From the NCBI GenBank assembly GCA_964036045.1, contig OZ038380.1, positions 121,181,199 through 121,245,198 on the forward strand: a DNA stretch of 64,000 nucleotides, given 5' to 3'. Positions 20,359-31,966 of the stretch are shown piece after piece. How positions within the stretch are numbered: the first letter of the stretch is position 1; each line of letters begins with the position of its first letter. The translations under genes were made by a program, and so were the position numbers. The notes beneath the pieces are model-generated. The model was not told the DNA's origin. It did no database searches and saw nothing but the letters and a program-made list of their open reading frames with translations. This DNA is from Eutreptiella sp. 'Long Island Sound 2002'. Lineage: Eukaryota; Euglenozoa; Euglenophyceae; Eutreptiales; Eutreptiaceae.

Positions 20359-21870
20359 CTAGCTCAGATGTAGAGGAACTTCCCCGCAAAATACTTCCCG
20401 GTCATAGTCCGCAAGCATGTATTTCTTCATGAGCTCCACCTCTGCAGATACAATAGGTTCTTGGGCTGTGACCACGCCATCCACACGAGGAGCTGCCAAC
20501 AATGTTTTGGCGCCGTTAGCTTTTTGGTAACGCTTCAGGGTAGTGGCCCCCCAACTCAATAACTCTTTTCGGATTTCGCCAATGCCTGAACGGACGCATT
20601 CTTGTCTCTCTAAATCTTCGGGCCTGGGGTCAAGACTAACGGGAGCGAGGACTTTTTTATGAGTCGCTTGGTATGTGAGGGAGCCCACCGAAATCAAACG
20701 TAGTGGCACCTTCTCATCCTCGGACTCTTCGTGCGAAGTCATGCCCGGCTCATCATCCATGCCAGGGTTAAAAACAGCGAAATGACATTTAGTGGCTGCC
20801 ATACCTTCCTCCTCAAGCCCTCCGTCCACGTATAGGGCCACCGTGGTCCCTTCCTGTCTAGCAAGGGGCGTGACGTAAGAATACTGGTAAAGACGGGCCT
20901 TAGTCTCCGGCTTGGGAGGATGATATCCTTGCAACGTAATTTCCATAAAGGGTTTCCCACCACTCCCTATGTGCCTACCTCAGCAATACGACGATAGTTC
21001 GTAGTTTCTCTTGCCGAATGTCTCCTCAAAATATCGAAAAAGCGACGGTAAGCCGGGCACATCCAATACAATTTGGATGAGGACGCCGGGCTGGAAAAAA
21101 AATCATCGCTAGGCAAAATCCAACGGGTAGCTTGGGCCATACCCGGGGGGCTATTGAGAGTGACCACATTGTGTTTCACCAAATTGGTCCTTGACACACT
21201 GGGCCAAATAAGGCGTGAGGCCATAGTCTGACTGCTTCAAATGGACCCATCACGCCGTGACATCGGTGTGACATCAGCAAGGGATTTGGGAGCAAGTTCA
21301 ACAAGCTCCAACGCACAAGGCCGATCCTGCACGGGGGCCACGGAGGAAGTGCTCAACGGATAGGATACGTGTTTCTGGGCCTCATCGCGGTTGGGTTTTT
21401 CACCATCAGGGCGCGTAAACAAAATGGCCAGAAGCCGGGTCCGTTGGCGTTGCCGTTCCCCTGATTGGAACGGTTATTCCCCCTACATACTGACGTGACA
21501 CTTTACCTCCAATGGTTTTGACAAAGAATGGTTGGCCGCTTCGTGGAGTCTCACGGAACTCTTCAATCCAAAAACAGTGCTGCATGGGATGGTGAAATTA
21601 TAAAGAATGAAAACGAGCAAAATGCCTAACACAATGCTCATAACGCCACGGGTGCTGCGAAATGATATCCCATGGCCAAGTCGGGATAAGGTATGGGGAC
21701 ACGCCATACTGGGCAAAGGGTGGAAGCAAAACACTGCCATCCACAACCCCAGCAAGTTGAATCTTGACGTCAATTTGTTCGTCCGCCTTCGGCAAGGGCA
21801 TCTCATTGTCAGCCTGTAGTAGGCGCATCCGTTCAGAGGATTCATATTATTCAGAGATTTGGTCTCCAAA
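20359..21870 (-). pseudogene. Element D: protease and pre-RT region, decayed
   Basis: The longest intact piece (20,359-20,946, 195 codons) begins MEITLQGYHPPKPETKARLY and ends EVELMKKYMLADYDREVFCG. Its position between Gag-like sequence and, further along the same strand, an RT suggests the protease-RT linker of a gypsy element. Fragments at 21,480-21,870 in several frames (AGVVDGSVLLPPFAQYG, PTWPWDIISQHPWRYEHC) may be protease-related, but I found no clear D-T/S-G. Stops and frameshifts are frequent. The assignment rests on position. Confidence 0.4.
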
Positions 21871-24102
21871 AACTATGGGGTCAGCCAAGGGAAGTCCTTG
21901 GCACTCAAAATCCATCAAGACAGGGAGTTTGCAATTCTGCATTAGGCAAAACAATCCGAACAGAAAATTGAGTTTGAACATCACTAGTGGCGATGTGCCC
22001 CTTCATCTGTCTCGAAGCAATGAGAGCCACAGTAACGTCATAGGGGTGCCTGAGGGTTCCTTCTCTCAAAGGCGCTGCCTCCGGGCACTCCTTCCAGCGT
22101 CCACGCCCCTGCCACCTTCGTTTCCCTCCTTTCTTTGCTCAACCGTCCTTAGGCTTGGCACCTTTTTTTTGACCACCCTTGAGGGCCAAATCGTTGTTTT
22201 GATGAATAGGCCAATGGGCATCATTGCACGGGGAGTTGGGCTTACATACCCAAATGGTGCGATTGATGGTACCCCAATTAATACGGTAATCCGTGTCCCT
22301 GTTCTCGTTTTTCAGAATGTTTGGAACACGGGACCCAAATGGGTTGATGGGCGAGTAGCCGTTCAGGCACGGAGGATGAAGAAGGTCGGTCAGGCAAAAT
22401 CTTTGCCATAGGGCTTTTTTTGTTGCCCGCGGCATTGACCGAGGCGTTTTTAGGCCCGGCGGGGTTTTGGTTTCGCCCGTCTTTTGTCCGTAGGCGTGGG
22501 TGTAGGAGACTGCTGGGGCGTAGAATTAGACTTAACCACGTTTACCGCGGTTTTTGGGAGGGGAACGGCGATGGGCGTAGGTCACCCTCGTTGTGTCTCC
22601 TTAATTGAAACGTTCGAGGGATTCTCTCCTCGAAACGCCCTTGTAGGCCGAGTCACAGATCTCATCAGGCTTCAAACGAGGCCTATGTTGTTCTATTTTC
22701 ATGGTGTAGCCGCTCGCCTGAGGCGAGCTGTTGAGCTCCACGCCCTTTGCGATTAGGTATGGGTCCTTGCAATCAACTATCACCCCCGGCACCGCATAGT
22801 GCACCACCTCGTAAATAGTAGTGTAATGTTGAGCACAATGTCCCCTGAGTTGGTTCCCAAATGCGGCGTGACCTGGCAAAGGGTCAAGACCAGTAAAATC
22901 AACCACACAACTGTTTTGGCTTTGTTTCGGCCTCCTTCTGCCCAACTTTTTGTGTGACCCACGAGACCTTGCTTAGGAGCTGCTTACCGATGACATAGGG
23001 ACGTGTCTCGTTACTCAAGGGCAACAAACGTTGCCAACGAGTATGGAAGTGATCAAAATATGGGAGGAAGATTTGTCCTTTTACCACACTGGGGGTGAGG
23101 ACCCATGATCTTTTATCAGCCCTAGAGGGGCCATATTCTGGAAATTGTGCTCCAAAAAGTCCCACAATTCTTTGAGGGTAGGAACCGTCCGGGGGTGTTG
23201 AGTACCTTCGGCAACTCTTGTGGTAATGATCGCCTTTAGCCACGGGGGCAAGGTGCTAAAAAACATGTGCGCCTCATCAGCCTTCTTATAGGCGGGGTCA
23301 CACCCCCCAAACGATTGGTGCAACTTTTCCACCCACTGGACGTGGGCTCCTTGTTGCCCATTGAAATTTGGCGGGGCCATGTCGCAGTTTTCCACCGCTT
23401 TGCTGTAGCTATTTTGCACCATGGTCATTTGATACGGCTGGTACACGGGGGGAGCCAGGGCCTTGGGGTACCCCGATGGTGCAACCGTCACCAAAGAAAC
23501 TGGGCAGGTCCCAATTGGATGAGAAGGCGTGCAAGCGGGTCTCCTGGGAGAGGTGGAGATGTTTTCCGTGAGAGGATTGATGTCCCCTCTCTAAGAAGGG
23601 TAGTTGTGCTCACTCGTCCAAGGGGCCATAGGCGCTTGGGTGGTCCTCTTCACGCTTCAGCATTACCCTCAATTTGAAGGATGCGGTATCTTGCTGTTTC
23701 TCGGTGGCTCACCTCCACGACGGAGTTCCAAGTTGCTGCTGAGGGGTCTGTTTGTGTCCTTGCTCCCCCCGCAGACCACCCAGAGTCCGCACAAGTGCCC
23801 GGATGATAGATGCAATGCGGGGAGGGGTGGTCTGAAAGAGGAAGGGAACTACCGCCACGAGAAACAACGGATGGCGCACCCATGGGCGCCGTAGAGACAG
23901 ACTTAGCAGAGTCCACCAGCAAACACTCAGCAGCGGCTGGGGGCGCCAATGGCGGCGGCAGAACAACCACAACGGGCTCCGTACAAGTGGGGTACCACCG
24001 GTCCCACTCATCAAGCCGTGGTGCAATGTTTTTGGCGCGGGCTTCCACCGCGCTAAAACATTTGGCCATGAAGTGGTTGGCCATTTTGAGATGATCTGCC
24101 AC
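21871..24102 (-). pseudogene. gag: Element D: Gag capsid and nucleocapsid region, decayed
   Basis: The best-preserved segment (23,081-23,494) reads APPNFNGQQGAHVQWVEKLH, then AYKKADEAHMFFSTLPPWLK and TLKELWDFLEHNFQN. This is the pattern of Retrotrans_gag: a P-x-F-x-G opening, helices and a closing aromatic helix. Downstream (22,601-22,945; 22,139-22,435) are Cys-containing and Lys-rich readings (CLNGYSPINPFGSRVPN, CKPNSPCNDAHW) in shifted frames, possibly a degraded nucleocapsid zinc region. 23,650-24,102 is a further Gag piece (HLKMANHFMAKCFSAVEARA). Several frameshifts separate them. Confidence 0.55.
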
Positions 24103-24157
24103 ACTGGATGCCGTCTGCTAGGGTTCCTATTCGTAGTCACGGAGCAGCGTCTCCTGC

Positions 24158-25793
24158 TTAGCCTGAACAGACACAATTTGAGTCATACCATCCGCGTAGG
24201 ATTGGCTGATGCCAGCCACCGCTGCCACACCTTGTGAGAGGTTCTGGTGGGGCCATTGCAGCTCTTGACTCTTGAACCGCAAGACACGCACCACGGCAAT
24301 CAGAAATTGGATGCACGTTTTGTAATGCACCATACACCCGGACAGTCACAGGTGTGTGTTCATTCACCATCCCTGCGCGTGCGAGCGGGGCCCCCGAAAC
24401 GTTGGGATGAGGAAGTTCCACCCCAGCGGGGAGGTGAGGACCCATCACTGCCCCCGCCAGCTGCCCCTCCAGCCATGAAGAGACCAGAGGCTCCCCCGTA
24501 AGACGAAACGAGGGCACTGGGCGCGCTGCAACAGGTACAGGCGCCACCTTCCACTTGAAAAATGTTCCCTCGCTGACCTCGCACCAGCCGATTGGCAAAC
24601 CAGATGTGGTATGCCGTTGGATTCATTTCAATGTAGGTTATCGGCTGGGGAGACGGATTTGGCCGCGGGCCTGGCAGTGGGGAATCTTCCACCACGATAG
24701 AGTGGGGTGTTTCATGAACCACCGTGGGTGGGTCGATCTGTGGAGCGGGAGCAAAAACAGGCTTCATGCCCGATGTAGCCCCAGGTGCCTCCCCCCAAGG
24801 GGGAAAAGGCGGCAGGAAGGGGCGCTCAAAATGGGACAGAGTAGGGGGGAGAAACACCAAATGTTTTCGAAGGGTGGCTGAACCTCCCTCCAGCGGATTC
24901 TCTCCACCCCCCGCTCAGTTTGTTAACCTTCAGCACCCTTGGGGAGTCATTCACTAGGGATGGTCAATCGTGCCACTCATAGGCAGCGGATATGTAGTCT
25001 CGGGTCGTCCCCACCTTGTTTCCCGGGGGGATTCCATGATGAGACATGGGCGGTCCTGGACAGCGCTCATAGGCGCTCGGCATTCTCACACGAGTGTGGG
25101 ATAATCCCTAGTTCCTGACATAGGTTCCAGAGGCACAGGCAATGGGGCAACAGAGATTAGGGAACGGCAAAGTTCTCGGTGCTCCAACACTTTGGTCTCC
25201 TCTCCCTCATGGTCGCTCCCCGCTTTGGGCGACGGGATTGACCATCGGTCGCACTCATTCTCTGCGATGACTCTGGGAAAGTCACGTGTAACCTCGAGGG
25301 CTGCGAGGGATTCCGGAACAAGCGTCGGATTGACCCAAGATGGGCTCGGGGGCGCAATGAAATTCTCGACCAGGGAGGGGAACATCCTGGACCAGCTCAT
25401 AGCAGCTGGCAAAGAGTCCACTATAGTGGAACTCTGCCTCATCCCCCACAGGGATTGCTGGATTAGAGCCACGGCTTCTCGAGCAGGCCCTAGATGGTTG
25501 TGGGGGTCAGGGGCAGACGGGCCGACTCGACGAGATTCGGCGTCAAGTTGATCAACCATCGCGCTGATGGGCCATGCCGCAAACAGGTTCTTCCTGACCC
25601 GGGGCTCTGCGAACCCCCCCAACGACGGAGGAATGTCGGAGTCGACCATGATTGAGCCTATTGGCGATGCCATTGAAGCCCGGTCGGCAGGGCGCGAGGG
25701 TGCAGGGTGTTCGTGCTCAATCATTCTGATAGATGGCTTGTGTACTGCCCAATTCTTGGTGCTAGTTACGGTTCCCTTGCCCTGGGAAGGCAA
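24158..25793 (-). pseudogene. Element D: Gag N-terminal region, decayed
   Basis: The frame at 25,086-25,793 (235 codons) begins MPSQGKGTVTSTKNWAVHK and is rich in Pro, Ser and charged residues, as in the variable N-terminus of retrotransposon Gag. It ends TRDYPTLV. Downstream frames at 24,360-24,860 and 24,158-24,598 are Pro-rich pieces (PPTLSHFERPFLPPFPPWG, VHETPHSIVVEDSPLPGP) likely to be continuations. No domain can be named. The call depends on the Gag capsid segment that follows on the same strand. Confidence 0.4.
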
Positions 25794-26459
25794 TGAAGGC
25801 CCTCTTAGCTCCCAGTTGCAGCAGCCGTATTTTGAAGAACGGGGGCACCGATGAAAACATTCGGGGATTTCCTACACCCCGGATGTGTCTCCACTTGTGG
25901 TGTGGCCCGTTTTTGCAGCCCTTGTTTGTTCCATGGAGTGAGAACCGACGAGGTACTGAGGGCGGGGACCTGGACACCCTCATCTACCCCTCCTCAGGAA
26001 GAGATTTTGGTTTGAATTTGGTCCATTATGTCGAGGACTCATCGCTTGCCGCGACGTCAAGCGCCCAACAGAGAAGAACTTTTTTCGCCTCTGCTACCAT
26101 GAAACCTGGCCAAGGGGTCCAGAATAGAGGTCGCAGTGGTAGAGGCAGCAACATGACTCAGCAAAGAGGACGTAGCAATCATTGAAGGCTGATAGTATCC
26201 TGCAAACAGATAAGGTGCAAATAGCCCTAGCAATGCGTAATATGCAAATATGGGCTATTCCACCTAGCATACACTAATTCTTATAAATGGGAACAATCCA
26301 AGATTCCCTTATCTATCTTACACCCTATGTTCCCAGCAGGTCCAATACCAAGTCGCACACCCATACATATACGGTCATGTAATGATCCCCCAGAGGTAAT
26401 ATTCTAGGGTACGGTTGTGACCTGCTTCAGCGGTTGCACAACAGCAAATCGTTTATTTT
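25794..26459. other. No supported gene
   Basis: May contain the 5' leader of element D. No LTR ends found. Confidence 0.4.
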
Positions 26460-26655
26460 TCTATAAAGATCAAAAACAACTCTTTCGGGAAACAAATTTC
26501 CCTCGCTCACCACTGCAAACCTTCGTTCTAGCAAAACGTACCCTACGACTGTGCCGTAAGCTAAAGGTCACAACGTGTGACAACGCCGCAGGAGCCCGCA
26601 TCTCGACTTGGTTAAAACCCACACAGCTTATTTTGACACCACCATGTTCTCTACC
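26460..26655. repeat. Diverged direct repeat, copy 1
   Basis: Aligns by eye with 27,940-28,142: TATAAA, then TCTTTCGG, AAACAAA, TCCC, TCACCACT, CTACG-CCGTAA, GAGCCCGCATCT and TGTTCTCT in the same order and spacing. Identity looks like roughly 70%. Function unknown; an old transposon or gene-fragment duplicate is likely. Confidence 0.6.
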
Positions 26656-27939
26656 AAATGAAAAACGGACTGCATTACCTAACATCACCCAAAACCATCT
26701 TGAAAATGACATTGCTAACAATGATTGCCTTGAAAGTACAACGTACACAAGACAAGATTTCGAAATGCCCTGGCATACACAATGGGTGTATGCATGTGGT
26801 TATTCGTAGATTTCGCAAAGCACGGTGGCCCTTATGAATGCTTCTGGCACCGGTTTGTAGCATAACTTTCCTTCATTACAACATTCTGGCCTACTGATAC
26901 AAAAAGGAATGGTCATTTAGTCGATGTCAAACTTTACTCATCCAGCTAGCCGTTCCGTTGGTGACGTTTGGGTAGATTTGAAGTCTGGAGACTAATTTCT
27001 CGTTGCAATGCATGAAGGTTGAAGGTTTTTAGTTGTTTTTCAACACAGCTGAGCATTGCACCCTACCCCTATCATTGGTACATTACATACCTCCAAATTT
27101 CCAGAGCGGTCTTGTAGTCAGATGTGCAAAAGAGATGCTACTTTCGATCTCGCTACAAGAAAAAGCATAATGATAAAAAAAAACCAGGGCGCATGGGAAG
27201 AATTAGCATGAAACACCGGTCCACGTTTGGGTTGATCGAACACGTGGTTCAACCATTTGCTTGCACCGAGCACTTTGGAAAAGAAATTGGACCATCAATG
27301 CAATAGTCGCCTGCAGGTTGCATGTATTGTTGGTGATTCCTTGGCCACTACACTGCATAGAACGGAAATACACCGAGCACCAATTCTTGTCTACCAAATG
27401 GTTGTTGCAGGTCTAGCAACAATTTCACCCAATTCTACACTTTCGGGCACTCTTGCACATTTTGGCATGTCCTGCCACCTCGTTTTGTACATCCCCGCCC
27501 TCGCATCCGAAAGTAAAAATGAGAGACATGTGTTTGACCTTGCCGAGCACGACTGTCTCTATTTTTTAGCTAGAAAGAAGCAATACGGCAATTTTCTCTG
27601 CATTTCAAACAATTAGCCAATAGTGTTGTCATTGTAATCTAAAGCGGGGAATCGGTTTACCGCATATGTGTACAACAAGCCAACAATGCACCAAGCGGAA
27701 CACTCAAATCAACCAATCGTCCAAAACCAAACAACGATTTAGTTTGGCATTTCTCATTTATCGTTCAATGCCAACATTAGCTAACCCTTTGTAGGACATG
27801 TTTACAAAACATTCTGCTACACCATGAAAAAAAGGTCAATGTTGATTTCAAACATAATCTTTTTTTGGTTACAGACATTGTACATCACAAACGTTGTGCC
27901 TCCCTGGCAGGTACAAAAAAACTTATTGTTTCTTGACCT
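26656..27939. other. No supported gene
   Basis: Sequence between the two diverged repeat copies. Short frames only, no recognisable motif. Confidence 0.45.
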
Positions 27940-28142
27940 ATAAAAATGAAAAACACATCTTTCGGAAAACAAAATCCCCTCCTTCACCACTACACTTATT
28001 CCTTCTGGAGACGAACTACCCTACCACTACGCCGTAACCTAAAAAGTAAAACATTTTACCACGCCGTAAGAGCCCGCATCTTAACCTCGTAAAAAACTAG
28101 ACAACTTACTTTGCACCAAAGACAAGTCCTGTTCTCTGCCAA
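27940..28142. repeat. Diverged direct repeat, copy 2
   Basis: Second copy, same orientation, about 1,480 bp from the first. Confidence 0.6.
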
Positions 28143-29537
28143 AAAAAAACCCTTCGAACATTCAAAAACGCCCAAAAGCATACCATAAATGACAAGCTGT
28201 TCAAAGCAGTACATGCACAGTAGCCGACAGCATGGACACAACATCCGTTCGGGGCCAAGCCGCTGTAGACATGCACATAATCCTAGACAAGCATTAGGAA
28301 TTGTTGTTGGCACGAAACCCTATTCAAAAGCAAGGAGGGGGGGGGGGGGATACCATTGAGATAATGGCGTTACATGGTTGTCGGGTCACAAAGTCAACGT
28401 GCCACCTTCATGGTCACTGACTACACACCATCTTAAGACGTCCGACCTGTGTTAAAACTCTGAGAACTTTGTTCAATCTCCCAACTTGTGCACTGGGCGT
28501 ACAACGCCGCTGCAGTGGGGCGATGTAGGAGGGCGGGGGTTATGGTCTGCGACCCGGGTATGGGCCTCTGCGATTTCTTTATGCTCCCGAAGAATATTGC
28601 CCACCTCTACAAGCATGCTCTGCTGCACGAACATAATGTGCAAACCAGTTCATACCGCGGACGTCCACCTCTGCGCTGCCGTGGCCATGCATGCCATGCT
28701 TGGGCTGTATCCAAGAAATAGTGTGTGCCGGCAAGGTTGGGTGTATTCATTCCCTTCCAACTCAACCGTCTCAGCTCGGGGGCTGTCAAGATTGCTTTCC
28801 AACACTGCCCGTGGACACCTTCCGCCCCTGGCCCGGTGGGCTTCGCGCTCCAACGGGTTCGTCTTGGCCTGCAGCCTCTCCTCCTTGTCCCGCAAATTTG
28901 TTCCGCCGCTGTCGCAAAATGTCCCTCGTTTTCTCTGGTAGCCGCTTTTTCTCCAAAATAGAACAAAGTGCTTGTTCAATACCCTCTAGACTGCCTGTGC
29001 AAATAGTGCCTGGACGTGCCATAGGTCCTCCTAAAGCCGCCACTGCTACACCCATTGCGTACGATCAGCAACAGCAACTTGTGAAGAGGTGGCCTTGCAG
29101 AGAACCTTTGAAAAGCCACCGTCCATGTCGAGAGGGGTGGCGCGGGGGCAAGACATTGTCTCCCGAACCCTACGCTTCAATGGCAACCGCATTAGCGCCT
29201 GCCGGCCTCAACCCCTTCGTCGCCCCACCCGCATGAACGGGAATGACAAACCATGCCACATTGTCGCACTCCGTCCATCGTTGTTCCCACCCCGCCTCCA
29301 AAGCAAACGGAATGACCATCGCGGTCGTCACTGCCCTACATCCCATTGCAAACACCGTTTGCAACCATCGCTATCTGCTAACCAGCTTGTGGGCAAAAAT
29401 GCCCACCAAAGCTCCGCCCCGCAGCAAAGCGCAAACCCCCTTGCATAAATGGGGCAAGGAAAGAAGTCCTCACTGGCCCTTGCACCCACTGGGCCTCGTT
29501 CGTAAACGCCCAAGGTGCCTGTGGCCTATCAGACTCG
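28143..29537. other. No supported gene
   Basis: Unique sequence left of the tandem segment. The plus-strand frame at 28,691-29,236 is open for 181 codons but low in recognisable features and overlapped by open frames on the minus strand. I do not call it. Confidence 0.4.
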
Positions 29538-30135
29538 GGCGCTACGTTCTGCTGCCGCGCGCAGCTGTGTTGTCTCGCGGCCAAAAGGACCCAGGCCAAA
29601 GGGGGGTCGGTGCAAAGGATGCCTGGCTCGTCTTGGGGTGGCACATCTTGATGTGGTACAAGAAAACAATCTCGCGGTGTGCGCTAAAGCTTAGGTTGCT
29701 GTGCCCGCTGCGCTCAGAACGATCGCTTCACTTGGTGCAAACCTTGCCAGGGGCGCGCCAGGCACAACAAACTCCCAACCCTAAAGACATCGGAACGGAG
29801 GCTCAAAAGACCGCACATGCAACAACGAAACCCCCTTTCCGCCAAAAAGAAACACCCTATCTTTTCCTTCTATGCTACAATTAGTTACCCGCTCTTGACA
29901 CACCCGGTCCTTCCGTTGTCACAACTCCAGCTTTGTCTCCTACCAAGACACGCCGTCTTCCTCGGGACCTTCCTTTGAAGCTGTTTATTTACACACGCAC
30001 CCCCGTACCCGCTTCCCGAAATAGAGCATTACGTGATGATTATGCTTTGACTCGGACTACTTTCCTACATTGGACCAAAAAAAACCCACATGATCCAACA
30101 AAACTCCCGTTTTCTACCAAAAAAGGTTGTTGCTT

Positions 30136-30140
30136 ACCAG
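30136..30140. repeat. Target site duplication ACCAG (left)
   Basis: ACCAG directly precedes the left LTR and is repeated at 40,400-40,404 after the right LTR. Paralogous copies hold one ACCAG. Five bases fits Ty3/gypsy integration. Confidence 0.95.
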
Positions 30141-30620
30141 TGTAACCGCTGCATAGTGGTTGATCTTTGTTGTGACTGCAAGGCCTATAGCCTTGATGCC
30201 CCAGGGGTCGTAACGCCCGACACTGCCCCTGATATCTCCGAACCCACATAACCCTCTTCGGACCCATATCCAGCCTCTGGGAGCGACATATGCGAAGCAC
30301 TTGTAAGTCCAGTGAACTCCATGGTGGAATATGAAGAGTACGAAAACCCGGTCTACAAAAATGGAGCAGACATAGAATCTCAATGCGCATTCATCGCAAC
30401 TAATGACACGACGTGAAATCATTCGAAATAATTTAAATAAATCCGATTGGGAAATCACGAAAGACAAATGCGACTCGACGCGCGCTCACAGGCGACATCT
30501 GGCGGCGAACGGAAAACAAGAAACAGAACGGAAAATTTACTGCACTAATGTACATCTGAGAATCATTGGAATTCTGATCACATCAGTGTATAATTGAGTG
30601 CTGTCACTGCTGCCGTTACA
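30141..30620 (-). repeat. Element C, 3' LTR
   Basis: 480 bp. On the minus strand it runs TGTAACGG... to ...GGTTACA, with canonical TG/CA ends and 6-bp TGTAAC/GTTACA terminal inverted repeats. Six substitutions separate it from the other LTR. Three fall in one 10-bp stretch (near 30,180-30,190), and one of them creates an in-frame TAG relative to the Gag leader carried by the LTR. Confidence 0.95.
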
Positions 30621-30632
30621 CTCCCCCTCTGA
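30621..30632 (-). promoter_or_regulatory. Element C polypurine tract
   Basis: On the minus strand TCAGAGGGGGAG abuts the 3' LTR, the expected plus-strand primer for reverse transcription. Confidence 0.85.
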
Positions 30633-31376
30633 AAACATACGCCAGTATGTCAGGCTGGGTCAAGTGAAGTGAACGAAACGGCAAAAGTGACCAAAAACTG
30701 CCTAATCTAAGGCAAAATGTGTGAAATTGAGCTGAATTGAGCAAAATTGTGCTGAGATCTGTGCTTCGCGATGGCCATCGACTTGAATGAAACGTATAGG
30801 TACCTCAGGGCACACAGAAAAAGCTTCGTTCAAGCTCGAAAATTCGAAAATTGAAAGTCTCAGTGAAGAATGTACATGATGATTCATGATCCATGATTCA
30901 TGATGAAATCGGGATCTGACATCCCACTGCCAGAAAACAGAAAACGAGCGTCGCCATGTCGTCGAGCGTCAAAAAAATAGGGTATCCCTTCATGGAGTCC
31001 AAGATATGTGAAACTGGCTGGTGTCATTTGCAGTCATGAGACCAGATGCCAGATTATGGTACAAAATGTGCCTGAATTGAGACCAAAATCAGTGAATCGC
31101 ACACGGATTCAGGGTGGCGAAACTCACCGCAAACCAAAATAGGTCCAATTGAATGTCGATAGACACTGTGGGTAGTGTTGAACGGAAATCCAGTTCTCAT
31201 TCATAGCCAATCCAGGTCAAATCCTCATGATGATGATGATGAATCCCATGATGGAAATCCAATCATTTAAAGTAATGATAGCCAAGAAAACCCAGTGAGT
31301 AATTACCACACTGTCAGTATTGTCTTCAGGGCTTCATGTTTAATGCCAGTATGAGCCAGAAGGGGTAATTGACTCG
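30633..31376 (-). other. Element C 3' non-coding region
   Basis: Non-coding sequence between the last open frame and the polypurine tract. It contains ATGATTCATGATCCATGATT-type simple repeats at about 30,876-30,905 and a TGATGATGATGATGA run near 31,230. Confidence 0.6.
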
Positions 31377-31913
31377 TTATAGTCCCAGAATGTATAAGCA
31401 TCCAATGCTTGGTACAGGGAATTTGCCAAAAATGAGCTGATTCTGAGGGGGATTCGAACACAATCCACAGATGAACAGCGAGTCGACACAAGTAAGAACA
31501 CCATCGTCGTCACTTGGTCTATATAAGCCCTTTGACAGTGGTCTATTGAAAAACGAACCAGCCATCTCAATGTAAGAGCTGATGGAGATGGCATTCTGAG
31601 CAGATCCAACAAACACATGAAATGGATCAGACTCAGTCATGTGCCAGAATGTCTGAAATGAGCACGAACTCGAACGAGTCCTTCCCAAGGCGAGTATAGG
31701 GGTCCAGTCGACAGCAAAAGGCGATAGTGTCGTCGTGGTTGAGGATAAAGGCCTCTCGGAACTTCCGATCGGAATCATCTGAGATGAAGCACATGATTCA
31801 CATGATGGCCATGATGGGAATGATGGAATGACCAGGATGACCCCAGAATGTCCCATCATCTGTTTGTCGAACCACATAGACGATGCGTCTGGACTGTTAT
31901 GTCCCCATGCCAA
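31377..31913 (-). CDS. Possible extra ORF downstream of pol
   Basis: A 178-codon minus-strand frame starts 53 bp after the pol stop and lies inside the element. It begins MAWGHNSPDASSMWFDKQMM, is Ser-rich and ends FPVPSIGCLYILGL. There is no clear signal peptide or transmembrane segment, and no match to an envelope or other known third ORF. It may be chance: the plus strand here is also partly open. Comparison with other copies of the element would show whether it is conserved. Confidence 0.25.
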   Translation of the reverse strand: MAWGHNSPDASSMWFDKQMMGHSGVILVIPSFPSWPSCESCASSQMIPIGSSERPLSSTTTTLSPFAVDWTPILALGRTRSSSCSFQTFWHMTESDPFHVFVGSAQNAISISSYIEMAGSFFNRPLSKGLYRPSDDDGVLTCVDSLFICGLCSNPPQNQLIFGKFPVPSIGCLYILGL

Positions 31914-31966
31914 GGGTATATGTCGACCGTAAACCTCTTCGAAAGTTTCGGCGACTCAAATTCTGA

